A DNA stretch of 64,000 bases, taken from VRUE01 sp963788975. GTDB taxonomy: Bacteria > Actinomycetota > Thermoleophilia > Solirubrobacterales > 70-9. The DNA lies in NCBI GenBank assembly GCA_963788975.1, contig CAWBIJ010000004.1:1550001-1614000 (forward strand). The letters run 5' to 3'. This document shows positions 48,901 to 55,358 of this stretch, piece after piece. Below the pieces are notes generated by a model. That model was not told where the DNA came from and ran no database searches. It worked only from the letters and a program-made list of their open reading frames with translations. The position numbers and the translations under genes are program-made. The first letter of the stretch is position 1; every line of letters begins with the position of its first letter.

Positions 48901-49161
48901 TCGGTCAGGGGCGGCATCCGCAACACCTTCGACTTCGTCCCCGACGCCCCGGTCGAAACCTTCACCCTGACGATGCAGGGCGGCAAGAAGGGGCTACTGA
49001 TCAACAGCCGCAACCTCTGCAAACAGGTCTACCGGGCGACCGCCAAGTTCAATGCCCACAGCGGCGATGCGATCACCTTGCGGCCCCCGATGCAGAACAG
49101 CTGCAAGAAGGCGCGCAAAGGCAAACGAGCCAGGAGTACCGGGCACTCCCGCTCGCGCTGA
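45952..49161 (+). CDS. Giant secreted protein with four related Cys-rich modules
   Basis: 1,069 residues. Signal peptide (SALVLCCLGLLGAATPAAA) and an N-terminal DUF11-like beta domain (WFDVNNVGNEDTSGTITLKVTLPPG). Four related modules follow, each with a beta strand LP.G.., a Cys, and a CP(A/R/D)xSxxG motif: ECTQAEFTIAACPRSSQVG, SCTPAQIGLF..KCPDASRIGEV, FCPEAAIA..ACPAASQIGSI and VCTRVQFKADACPAASIYGA, the later three followed by TPLL-like text and G.(V/M)YL strands. The C-terminus is basic. Function unknown; likely a surface or adhesion protein. It is translationally coupled to the preceding propeller protein, so the two may form one complex. Confidence 0.8.
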   Translation: MRLRRSASALVLCCLGLLGAATPAAAAPVWNLDLHHNQTHFPPGGKGTYWFDVNNVGNEDTSGTITLKVTLPPGITRESVTHGVDVTIEPPTVWSCPGKAGASSITCTSSSVIPRHHLSRTLVLNVDVAPDAEGSSLAIAEIKGGGAAEALTVVEPTQVSPTPASFGVLAESVMPDFFQKDGLTPEREAGAHPDLLAFPFDFNSIELRPELPVEAESIRNIQVDLPPGFLGNPTAVGECTQAEFTIAACPRSSQVGREDLTLFPLSGGAGEYFVVSAPVFNLLHPRGTIADLGFQFAGNPVHIKASLNPANRYAIASTVADINESLPPYNQKLTLWGVPADSDHDFERCGVIRDTSVKCPTDAPVRPFLSLPSQCDEDNAFRLHHYDSWQNTGVYGPDIEYTMPGRITDCDLPRFDPSVEIEPTGKQANTPTGLDVHIKVAQNENPNALATPPVKRTVVTLPEGMSFSPSFADGLQSCTPAQIGLFTNSPVKCPDASRIGEVELHTPLLPKSAEGSMYLASQKDNPFNSTFALYMAIEDTEERGALVKIPGRIDVHPVTGQITTSFDDLPQFPFDDFTLKFRSGPRAPLVSPPACGSHKIEVEVASYAQPTKAIDASNTYQVSEGPGGTPCPPGSAGRPFSPEFSGGTLNPVAGSYSTFLFRLSREDTEQELSQVTTVLPQGLVAKIAGIPFCPEAAIASISKAEGAGKGELSNPACPAASQIGSISAGLGAGPGPNYFDGKVYLAGPYKGAPLSLAVVAPGIAGPFDLGNVVVRAAVQVSPETTQVTAVSDPFPTILHGVILRVRDVRLKVDRPQTTLNPTGCSPKSVGGQISGVGGSLQSTADDSLFNTSVPFQVGSCEALAFKPKLAFRLFGGTKRGGHPKFRAILKMPEGGANISSASVALPRSEFLDQGHIGTVCTRVQFKADACPAASIYGAAEAKTPLLDEPLKGLVYLRSSDNPLPDLVAALRGTIDFNLVGRVDSVRGGIRNTFDFVPDAPVETFTLTMQGGKKGLLINSRNLCKQVYRATAKFNAHSGDAITLRPPMQNSCKKARKGKRARSTGHSRSR

Positions 49162-49213
49162 TGACCAACGCTTAGAAGCAACCACCCAAGACCAACCAGT
49201 CAAACCAGTCAGC

Positions 49214-49234
49214 CCCGGCGGCTCAGCCGCCGGG
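49214..49234 (+). promoter_or_regulatory. Hairpin just upstream of a ribosome site
   Basis: CCCGGCGGC and GCCGCCGGG form a 9-bp stem with a TCA loop. The AAGGAGG ribosome site begins at 49236, two bases after the stem, and GTG at 49248 is the start of the next gene. It may end the previous transcript or control access to the ribosome site. Confidence 0.55.
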
Positions 49235-49247
49235 CAAGGAGGTAGAA

Positions 49248-50486
49248 GTGAAACTCAAGTCCTTCGGGCTAGCCGTCGCGATGGCGCTTGCCCTGACAGC
49301 GTTCGTCGGGGTCTCCTCAGCGACGGCGTCAAGCTTCCGATCGCAAATTGAACCCACGATCTGGAAAGGGCAGCCGACGAACAACCACACCTTTAACTTT
49401 CCTGCGGGTGGCGATAAATTCACAGAATTCAAAGAATGCAATAACCATTTTCAAAGCGGACTCACCGCGAGTGAAGTAAAATCGCTCACCGCGAAACACA
49501 TTGGTGACAAAACCGAAAAAACCGAAAAAGGGGCCTCACTGCTCCGTTGCAGAGTGGAGCTAGGCGTTGATTTTTTTGCCTATATGAGCACATGTGAATA
49601 CCGGTTCCGTCCCGGCGGAGAAGCTCTCGTGGGAACCATGGACCTGATCGGATGCGGCGCTGAACCAATGCATTTCAGTTATTCAGGATGTGCGATCAAA
49701 ATCAGTAACCAACAGGGCTTGGGTACGGTTAAATATGAAAACATAGGCTCAGGAAGCAAAAGCGAAATCATCGCAACGGCTAACCTGTCGAGCATCACCT
49801 ACACTACTATTGGTGCTGATTGCAAAGCGGTCGGAACGTTCTACGACGGGACCTACACTGGAACTTGGTCCATTTCCGGTAAAAATCAAGCCGAAACCGA
49901 ACAGGTGGGCGTTTGGATGGAAAAATCCCCGCTCCCTGCGCCCACAGTATTCGCTGGCGAAGAAGCACCCGTAAAAATCAGTGGCAAAGGCACGCCGTGG
50001 GGCTACATTCTGGTCGCTAACGGAATTTTGTACTGCAACTCACATTCCCTGAGCGCAGAATCAGGCACCGTGACGACGGGGAGCATAACCCTCGCCCCGA
50101 CCTATAAAGAATGCTATTGGGAAATTCCCTCGTTTGAAAAAGCAACTGTGAGTATGGGCGGATGCAGCTACGTGCTCTACGCGTCTGGCCTGTTCGACAT
50201 AGCCGGAGCTGGCTGTGGAGCTACTCCAATGACTATCACCACCACGTCCTGCACCATCACAATTGGACCACAGTCCGGCCTTTCCGGGCTCATCCTTGCC
50301 AATGCGGGCTCAGGGAAGCTTCGCAATGTAAGCCTAAAAGGCTCAGCCAAAAAACTGAAATTCACTATTGCCGGAAAAGGCTGCTTCAACGAAGGAACCT
50401 TCAGTAGCGGCACCTTTTACGGCGCCGTGAGCAGCTTGACGGCTTCAAATTCGCTGGGTGTCCCTCAGGGCCTTTCGATCGAATAA
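49248..50486 (+). CDS. Secreted protein with internal tandem duplication
   Basis: 412 residues from GTG 49248 with signal peptide (SFGLAVAMALALTAFVGVSSATA). Two homologous halves each contain a GCGA(E/T)PM segment, an NxGSG(S)K segment and a C(K/F)..GTF..GT(Y/F)(T/Y)G(T/A) segment: GCGAEPMHFSYSGCAIKI ... CKAVGTFYDGTYTGT and GCGATPMTITTTSCTITI ... CFNEGTFSSGTFYGA. Conserved cysteines suggest disulfides. The gene is AT-richer than its neighbours, with many AAA and GAA codons, indicating a different origin or selection for expression. Function unknown. Similar families are multi-copy in related genomes, from memory. Confidence 0.75.
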   Translation: MKLKSFGLAVAMALALTAFVGVSSATASSFRSQIEPTIWKGQPTNNHTFNFPAGGDKFTEFKECNNHFQSGLTASEVKSLTAKHIGDKTEKTEKGASLLRCRVELGVDFFAYMSTCEYRFRPGGEALVGTMDLIGCGAEPMHFSYSGCAIKISNQQGLGTVKYENIGSGSKSEIIATANLSSITYTTIGADCKAVGTFYDGTYTGTWSISGKNQAETEQVGVWMEKSPLPAPTVFAGEEAPVKISGKGTPWGYILVANGILYCNSHSLSAESGTVTTGSITLAPTYKECYWEIPSFEKATVSMGGCSYVLYASGLFDIAGAGCGATPMTITTTSCTITIGPQSGLSGLILANAGSGKLRNVSLKGSAKKLKFTIAGKGCFNEGTFSSGTFYGAVSSLTASNSLGVPQGLSIE

Positions 50487-50500
50487 ATCACTCCAAGGTT

Positions 50501-50525
50501 GTCTGCGGGGTCTTGCCCCGCAGAC
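50501..50525 (+). terminator. Hairpin after the duplicated-domain protein
   Basis: GTCTGCGGGG and CCCCGCAGAC form a 10-bp perfect stem with a TCTTG loop, 15 bases after the stop. Probable terminator without a T-run. Confidence 0.65.
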
Positions 50526-50540
50526 ACTCGATAGCCGTAG

Positions 50541-50572
50541 CGCGAGGGCCACGAGAGATCGTGGCCCTCGCG
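50541..50572. terminator. 14-bp stem hairpin before tRNA-Thr
   Basis: CGCGAGGGCCACGA and TCGTGGCCCTCGCG form a perfect 14-bp stem around a GAGA tetraloop, followed by CTTGC. It lies between the secreted protein gene and tRNA-Thr and probably stops read-through. Confidence 0.65.
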
Positions 50573-50606
50573 CTTGCACCGCAGGGCCGCTAGGGTTGTG
50601 ACTCCT

Positions 50607-50679
<73 letters not shown>

Positions 50680-50778
50680 TCGCTTCTCCTCTGCGGTGCC
50701 CTGCTTCGCCACGAATTTGTTGCAGATTTGCGGCACTTTCTTAACCTGACGCAACGTTCTGTCCGCTAGGGTTTGAGC

Positions 50779-51003
50779 ATGGAGGCTATGAAGGATCGCC
50801 AGCTCGAGGAGCTCAAGCGCCGGCTCGACTTCGACTCCAGGCAAGCCGATCGTCGATCTGACCGCATGGAAACCGATCTCCGGGACCTGAGGTCCTCGGT
50901 TAGGGCCGAGTCTCATTCGACGCAGCTTCTGATCTTCCAGCTCGGCGTGACCGTCATGCTCGTAGTCCTGATCGGCTTCGCCATGATCGCCTCGCGCCTG
51001 TAG
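50779..51003 (+). CDS. Small coiled-coil protein with C-terminal TM anchor
   Basis: 74 residues from ATG 50779 (MEAMKDRQLEELKRR). Residues 5-48 are a charged heptad-type coiled coil; residues 52-72 (LLIFQLGVTVMLVVLIGFAMI) form a tail anchor. It is a paralogue of the protein at 52198: both start MEAM(K/R), have a coil, and end in a TM segment, and their upstream sequences also resemble each other. The pair flanks the integrase gene. Function unknown; similar short proteins are seen in actinobacteria. Confidence 0.6.
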   Translation: MEAMKDRQLEELKRRLDFDSRQADRRSDRMETDLRDLRSSVRAESHSTQLLIFQLGVTVMLVVLIGFAMIASRL

Positions 51004-51014
51004 CTCTTCGTGCT

Positions 51015-52135
51015 GTGGGGGCGAGATCGGTCCTCTCGTTCGCTTGGACGTGCATAGGGGTCAATCCGCACAGCTGGCCGACCTTGTCGGAATTCGTCGA
51101 TCGTGTCTGGGCGCCTCGCGCTCAACGCCGCTTGGCGGCCAAGACCTGGGAGCGCGACGCGATCGTCTATCGCAAGCACATCCAGCGGTACCTGGGTGAG
51201 CGACCGATCGCGACGCTCGATATCGAGGATTTGGTCGAATGGCAGGACGGGCTGGAAAGAGCGGGGGTCGGCGCTCCGACCGCAATCAAGGCGATTGGCA
51301 TTCTCTCCAGCATCTTCCGCGAGGCGGCGAGGCGGCCTCGCTCGACAGGCGTGCAAGGCAACCCTGTCGTCCTCCTCGATCGTCCATCGGCAAGGCGAAG
51401 GCTTCAGCCTCTTGTCTGGGGCCCGGTCGTGGTCGAGCGCGTCCGCTATCAGCTGGTGGTCAATTCGCGCCGCAGCGGTCCGGCCAAGGCGCTGATGGCC
51501 CTACGCGACGGCCTCCTGGTGGGCCTGATGGAGATGACCGGGTGCCGGCCGGGCGAGGCGCTGGCGTTGCGCTGGCGCGATATCGGAGAGCGCATCGTGA
51601 TCGCACGCGCTTTGAGCGGGCGGGAGATCGTCGACCGGACGAAGACCGGCGCCGGGCGCGGCATCCCAATCATGAGGCCGTTGCGCTTCGATCTGGCTGC
51701 TTTGCGCGAGGTCTGCGAAGGCCTCTCCGAGGACTGTGTCTTCTCGACTCCGGCCAGTCGTCATTGGTCCGAGACCGACTGGCGCAACTATCGCTCGCGC
51801 CATTTTGCCCCTGCGCTGGAGCGGGTCGAGCGGAGTGGGGAGAATGGCGCGCCTCCTTGGCGGACCCCGAGGAGGTGCGCGAGAGCGTCACCGGTCTCAC
51901 AAGTACGCGGCCGTACGACCTCGGCCGACACACGCACTCAGCTCTGATGCTCGCCTCCGGGATGAGCCTCCAACGCCTTGCCCGCATCCAGGGCCACAGC
52001 ATTCGAGTGCTCGACCAGACCTACTCCGAGCAGCTGGCCGAGTTCGAGGAGCGCGGCGACCGAATCGACCCAACTGCGGAGATCGAGCGGGCCCGGACGC
52101 TGGTTTTTGGCGGCCAGTCTCAGTTTTGCGGTTGA
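51015..52135 (+). CDS. Tyrosine recombinase/integrase, frameshifted
   Basis: About 373 residues when a break near 51850 is bridged. The N-terminal SAM-like core-binding domain reads WPTLSEFVDRVWAPRAQRRLAAKTW..YRKHIQRYLG. The catalytic domain has TGCRPGEALALRWRDI (first Arg), PYDLGRHTHSALMLASGM (HxxR-like box, with an extra Gly before Arg), GHSIRVLDQTYSEQ (His and Tyr nucleophile). No attachment repeat was found around it, so it may be a remnant integrase. It lies between two paralogous coiled-coil genes, shortly downstream of tRNA-Thr. Confidence 0.8.
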
Positions 52136-52197
52136 GCTGTTGCAGAGATTTTGCAATAGCGACCCATCCGCGACGTTTTGTCGTCTAAGGTGCCAGG

Positions 52198-52455
52198 ATG
52201 GAGGCCATGAGGAAGACCTGGACCGACGATCGGCTCGACAATCTGAACCGGCGTGTCGACGAAGGCTTCAGGCAGGTCGACGAGCGCTTCAGGCAGGTCG
52301 ACGAGCGCTTCAGGCAGGTCGACGAGCGCTTCGACAAAGTCGACCACCGTTTCGACAAGCTCGAAGAGAGATTCGACGCGCTTCAACGCACGTTGTTCCA
52401 GTCCAGCGTCCTCGTGATCGTCGCTCTTATCGGCCTCATCGCCACGCAGATCTAG
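52198..52455 (+). CDS. Coiled-coil protein with 7-residue repeats and C-terminal TM
   Basis: 85 residues from ATG 52198. RVDEGFRQVDERFRQVDERF is a near-perfect heptad repeat, three copies of (V)DERFRQ, encoded by a tandem 21-bp DNA repeat (about 52256-52330); the last copies vary to VDERFDKVDHRFDKLEERF. A TM segment (LFQSSVLVIVALIGLIA) ends the protein. Paralogue of the 50779 gene. Likely an oligomeric membrane-tethered coiled coil; function unknown. Confidence 0.65.
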   Translation: MEAMRKTWTDDRLDNLNRRVDEGFRQVDERFRQVDERFRQVDERFDKVDHRFDKLEERFDALQRTLFQSSVLVIVALIGLIATQI

Positions 52456-52474
52456 TCCCGTTAGGCTCCCCGCA

Positions 52475-53617
52475 GTGGATTTCACGCTGACGGACGAGCA
52501 GGAGGATTTCGTCGACGCGCTTCGGCGATTTTGTGACCACGAGCTCGGCACGCCGGACCAGCGCGAGCGGCTCACCGAGAGCTACACGATTCACCACAAC
52601 GAGACGATCTACTCCCAGATGGCCGAACTGGGCTGGCTCGGGGTGACGATCCCGGAGGAGTACGGCGGCTCGGGCGGGTCGATGCTCGATGCCTGTCTCT
52701 TCATGGAGGAGACCTCACGGGCGCTGGCCCCGATCGGCGGCTACGCGACGACCCTGATCGTCGCCGGCGCCACCCAGCGCTTCGGCAGCGAGGAGCAGAA
52801 GGGCGAGATCCTCGGCGGGATCGCCGGCGGCGCGGTCGAGGCGATAGCGATGACCGAGCCCGAGGCCGGCTCCGACGTCGGCGCGCTCTCCACCTCCGCC
52901 AAGCGGGTCGACGGCGGCTACGTGATCAACGGTCAGAAGGTCTTCTGCTCCAACGCCCACATCGCCGACCACATCCTCGTCGTCTGCCGCACCACGAAGT
53001 CTGCGTCCAAGCACGAGGGCCTCTCGATGATCTGGGTTCCGCGCGAGACCGACGGCCTGGAGATCGTCCCGATCGACACCATGGGCGGGCGCGAGACCAG
53101 CCACCTCTACTTCACCGATGTCGAGGCGCCCGAGGACGCCGTGCTCGGCCAGGTCGACCAGGGCTGGACGCAGCTGATGGCCGGCCTCAACGTCGAGCGG
53201 CTGATCCTCGCCGCGACGATGCTCGGCATCGGCCAGCGCGCCTTCGACGACCTGATCGTCTACGTCAAGGAGCGCGAACAGTTCGGCCGCCCGATCGGCT
53301 CCTTCCAGGCGCTCCAGCACCGCATCGCCGACATCGCCACCGACCTCGAGGCCGCCCGGCTGATGACCCGCTGGGTCGCCACCCTCACCGACGAGGACCC
53401 GGACCGGATGCTGCCCCGCGAGGCCTCGATGGTGAAGCTCTTCGTAACCGAGGTCGCCAAACGCGCCGCCCTCGAAGGCATGCAGATGATGGGCGGTTAC
53501 GGCTACGCCTCCGAGTACGACATGGAGCGACTCGTCCGCAGCACTCTGGTCTCGACGATCTACGGCGGCACCTCGGAGATCCAGCGCAACATCATCGCCA
53601 AGACGTTCGGCCTCTGA
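52475..53617 (+). CDS. Acyl-CoA dehydrogenase
   Basis: 380 residues from a GTG. Alpha-beta unsaturation of acyl-CoA with FAD. TDEQEDFVDALRRF starts the N-terminal domain; YGGSGGSML, EAIAMTEPEAGSDVGAL (FAD and substrate signature), GYVINGQKVFCSNAHIAD and ARLMTRW follow, ending MMGGYGYASEYDMERLVRST and YGGTSEIQRNIIA. The usual catalytic Glu of short/medium-chain enzymes (YEGTxxIQ) is Gly here, while ERLILA (about residue 235) provides a Glu at the position used by isovaleryl- and long-chain-type enzymes. It sits after the coiled-coil gene and before tRNA-Glu. Confidence 0.92.
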   Translation: MDFTLTDEQEDFVDALRRFCDHELGTPDQRERLTESYTIHHNETIYSQMAELGWLGVTIPEEYGGSGGSMLDACLFMEETSRALAPIGGYATTLIVAGATQRFGSEEQKGEILGGIAGGAVEAIAMTEPEAGSDVGALSTSAKRVDGGYVINGQKVFCSNAHIADHILVVCRTTKSASKHEGLSMIWVPRETDGLEIVPIDTMGGRETSHLYFTDVEAPEDAVLGQVDQGWTQLMAGLNVERLILAATMLGIGQRAFDDLIVYVKEREQFGRPIGSFQALQHRIADIATDLEAARLMTRWVATLTDEDPDRMLPREASMVKLFVTEVAKRAALEGMQMMGGYGYASEYDMERLVRSTLVSTIYGGTSEIQRNIIAKTFGL

Positions 53618-53647
53618 CTCGGCATAATCTCCGAGCAGGGAGTACGA

Positions 53648-53743
53648 GCGCCCGTAGCTCAGTGGTCAACGGGGTTTTAACGAGGCCCAAAGAGCGTCGG
53701 TCTTTCAAGCCGAAGGTCGAGAGTTCGATTCTCTCCGGGCGCA
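53648..53743 (+). tRNA. tRNA-Glu(TTC) with extra bases in the D-loop; element target
   Basis: Acceptor GCGCCCG/CGGGCGC, D-stem GCTC/GAGC, anticodon stem-loop TCGGT-CTTTCAA-GCCGA with anticodon TTC and T-arm GAGAG-TTCGATT-CTCTC are all complete. The D-loop, however, contains about 21 extra bases (AACGGGGTTTTAACGAGGCC and C, roughly 53670-53690), making the gene 96 long instead of the usual 75-76. Its 3' 42 bases form the left copy of the direct repeat that bounds the integrated element. It may be non-functional or a tRNA with a short insert. Confidence 0.8.
53702..53743 (+). repeat. Left attachment repeat (attL)
   Basis: CTTTCAAGCCGAAGGTCGAG at its start and CTCTCCGGGCGCA at its end; identical over 42 bases to 63217-63258. 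It covers the anticodon loop to the 3' end of tRNA-Glu. Confidence 0.9.
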
Positions 53744-53908
53744 TTTCCGTAGCTTTCCGGGTAGCGCCTGCCTTTGCCCATGCAGAGCCGAATCCCCGGC
53801 TCTCTCTCGAATCGTCGTTCCTCGTCCATCCGAGGCGTTCCGGGCCGTTCCGCGAGGTCGGTGTCTCATTTCTGTCTCATTTCGCGGGGCCGAATAGGGT
53901 GCGCGCTG

Positions 53909-54121
53909 ATGGCGGACAGCGCCCAGGCGAAAGCACGCAAAGCAGCGCGTCGAGCGCAGTCCGATTTCGAGCGCTCCCAAAGACAGCATGAGCGAGTGCG
54001 CGAGACGCGGCGGAAAGCGTTCGAGCAGGCGCAAAAGGCGGGCCTGTCGATGCGCGAGATAGGAAAAGCCACGGGCTTGCATTTCTCGCGGGTTGCCCGG
54101 ATCCTGCGCTCGAAGCCCTAA
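53909..54121 (+). CDS. Small helix-turn-helix protein
   Basis: 70 residues from ATG 53909. A basic, helical N-terminus (KARKAARRAQSDFERSQRQHERVRETRRK) precedes GLSMREIGKATGLHFSRVARIL, a clear helix-turn-helix like those of resolvases and sigma region 4. First gene inside the element, so a candidate regulator of the island. No named family. Confidence 0.65.
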   Translation: MADSAQAKARKAARRAQSDFERSQRQHERVRETRRKAFEQAQKAGLSMREIGKATGLHFSRVARILRSKP

Positions 54122-54229
54122 GCGTTGCTAGGTAGCGACACCGCCTGCTAAAGTCGGCGCTCCAGAAGAAAAGTGCCCCCGCGCTGCGCAAACAGCCGGG
54201 GGCGTGGCACCGAAAGGACGGACCTTCCG

Positions 54230-54514
54230 ATGCAAGCCGACCATACCCAGCGGCGCGCGCTCGCGCCCGCCCAAGAGGACGAGATCATGGAACGCTCGAT
54301 CCTCGCCGAAGTCCTGGTTCTCCACCCAGCGCAGCTGACGATCCTGGAGCTGGCCCTGCGGATCGAGCACGAGCGCTCTGCCACCAGCCAGGACGCCGTA
54401 GAGCGCGCTGTACGCGAACTGAGCCGCGACGGCCTCTTGACCTGCGACTGCCGGCGAATCGCCCCGAGCCGGGCTGCTCTGCGCTTCGAGGAGCTGCTCG
54501 GAGGGGTGAGCTAA
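54230..54514 (+). CDS. Small winged-helix-like protein
   Basis: 94 residues from ATG 54230, preceded by an AAAGGACGG ribosome site. Residues 22-75 (ILAEVLVLHPAQLTILELALRIE ... AVERAVRELSRDGLLTCD) look like a winged helix-turn-helix, with the RELSRDGLL turn. The stop TAA overlaps the ATG of the next gene, so translation is coupled. Likely a regulator of the element. Not assigned to a family. Confidence 0.6.
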   Translation: MQADHTQRRALAPAQEDEIMERSILAEVLVLHPAQLTILELALRIEHERSATSQDAVERAVRELSRDGLLTCDCRRIAPSRAALRFEELLGGVS

Positions 54515-54786
54515 TGGCCGCCCTCGACGTGAGCGCTCGGGTAGGTGCGAACCTCGCCTACTGCCGCAGGCGGGCCAAGCTGTCCCAGGAAGAGCTGGCG
54601 GTTATGGCCTCGCTTCATCGCACGGCGGTCGGGCAGATCGAGCGCGGCGAAAGGGTCTGTCGCGTCGACACACTGGTCAAGCTCGCGGGCTCGCTGGACA
54701 TCCCGCCCGGCGAGTTGCTCGACGGGATGGATTGGGAACCGGGCGGAACGCGCTTCGGCCGGTTCACGAGCGGCGGCGATGGCTGA
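54514..54786 (+). CDS. XRE-family transcriptional regulator
   Basis: 90 residues. VGANLAYCRRRAKLSQEELAVMASLHRTAVGQIERGER is a textbook HTH_XRE (Cro/C1) domain at residues 10-47, followed by LVKLAGSLDIPPGELL. It overlaps the preceding gene by one base (TAATG). Such proteins commonly repress integrase/excisionase or toxin genes. Here it may control the element. Confidence 0.88.
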   Translation: MAALDVSARVGANLAYCRRRAKLSQEELAVMASLHRTAVGQIERGERVCRVDTLVKLAGSLDIPPGELLDGMDWEPGGTRFGRFTSGGDG

Positions 54787-55169
54787 CGGCCGAAACTCAT
54801 GCCAACGAACGCCAAAAGCCAGGACTACCAGCCAGCCATCCATAGGCAGCCCGAGAGCACGAGGAGGCTCGACTCCAAGGAACGGACAGCAGAGAGGGGA
54901 GGGGGCCATCTGGAGGCCCTTCAAAGGCTCCCCGCAATCCAACCTCAACAGCACGACACACTACGGACCCTCCGGCTCCGTGCCTGGGCCGCGTCTTCTG
55001 GCCAGCAAGTCGTCAGCGCTCAAAGCAGCCGTTCCCCCGGCGTCGAGGCGGCCGATTTTGGCACGGCTTCGCCGTGCGACGGCCGCCTGTATGGACGCCG
55101 GGGGAAGCGCGGCCGAAGGTCACGGGGTCCAGGTCGATGCAAAAGCCGCCCTCCTTGGACAAAGGTGGC
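54787..55169. other. Non-coding control region of the element
   Basis: 383 bases with no convincing gene; open frames here have skewed Arg/Pro-rich composition and no domain. It lies between the XRE regulator and the excisionase-like gene and contains the large inverted repeat at 55032-55106. It is the obvious place for integrase-arm sites or promoters. Confidence 0.5.
55032..55106. repeat. Three-tier nested inverted repeat
   Basis: Outer 13-bp perfect arms TTCCCCCGGCGTC (55032-55044) and GACGCCGGGGGAA (55094-55106), middle 8-bp arms GGCGGCCG (55047-55054) and CGGCCGCC (55080-55087), inner arms GCACGGC (55061-55067) and GCCGTGC (55071-55077) with a TTC loop. It may be a transcription terminator, a protein-binding cruciform or a nick/transfer site. 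Confidence 0.7.
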
Positions 55170-55358
55170 ATGGAGAGGAACCGCCCCGCCTTCTTCACCG
55201 AGCGCAGCCTTGCCGCCTACCTCGCCGTCTCGGATCGCACGATCCGCAACTGGATCAGGCGCGGCGAGCTGCAGTCCTACAAGCTCGGCGCCGCCAGACG
55301 GATCGACCCTGCCGACGTCGATCGCTTCCTTGCCCAGCGAAGGGATGAGGCTGCGTGA
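55170..55358 (+). CDS. Excisionase-like HTH_17 protein
   Basis: 62 residues. FFTERSLAAYLAVSDRTIRNWIRRGELQSYKLGAARRIDPADVDRFLAQ is the MerR-like excisionase (HTH_17) domain. ATG 55170 is preceded by AAAGGTGG; an in-frame ATG at 55137 is an alternative. Its stop overlaps the GTG of the integrase (GTGA), typical of an xis-int pair that sets insertion against excision. Confidence 0.9.
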   Translation: MERNRPAFFTERSLAAYLAVSDRTIRNWIRRGELQSYKLGAARRIDPADVDRFLAQRRDEAA

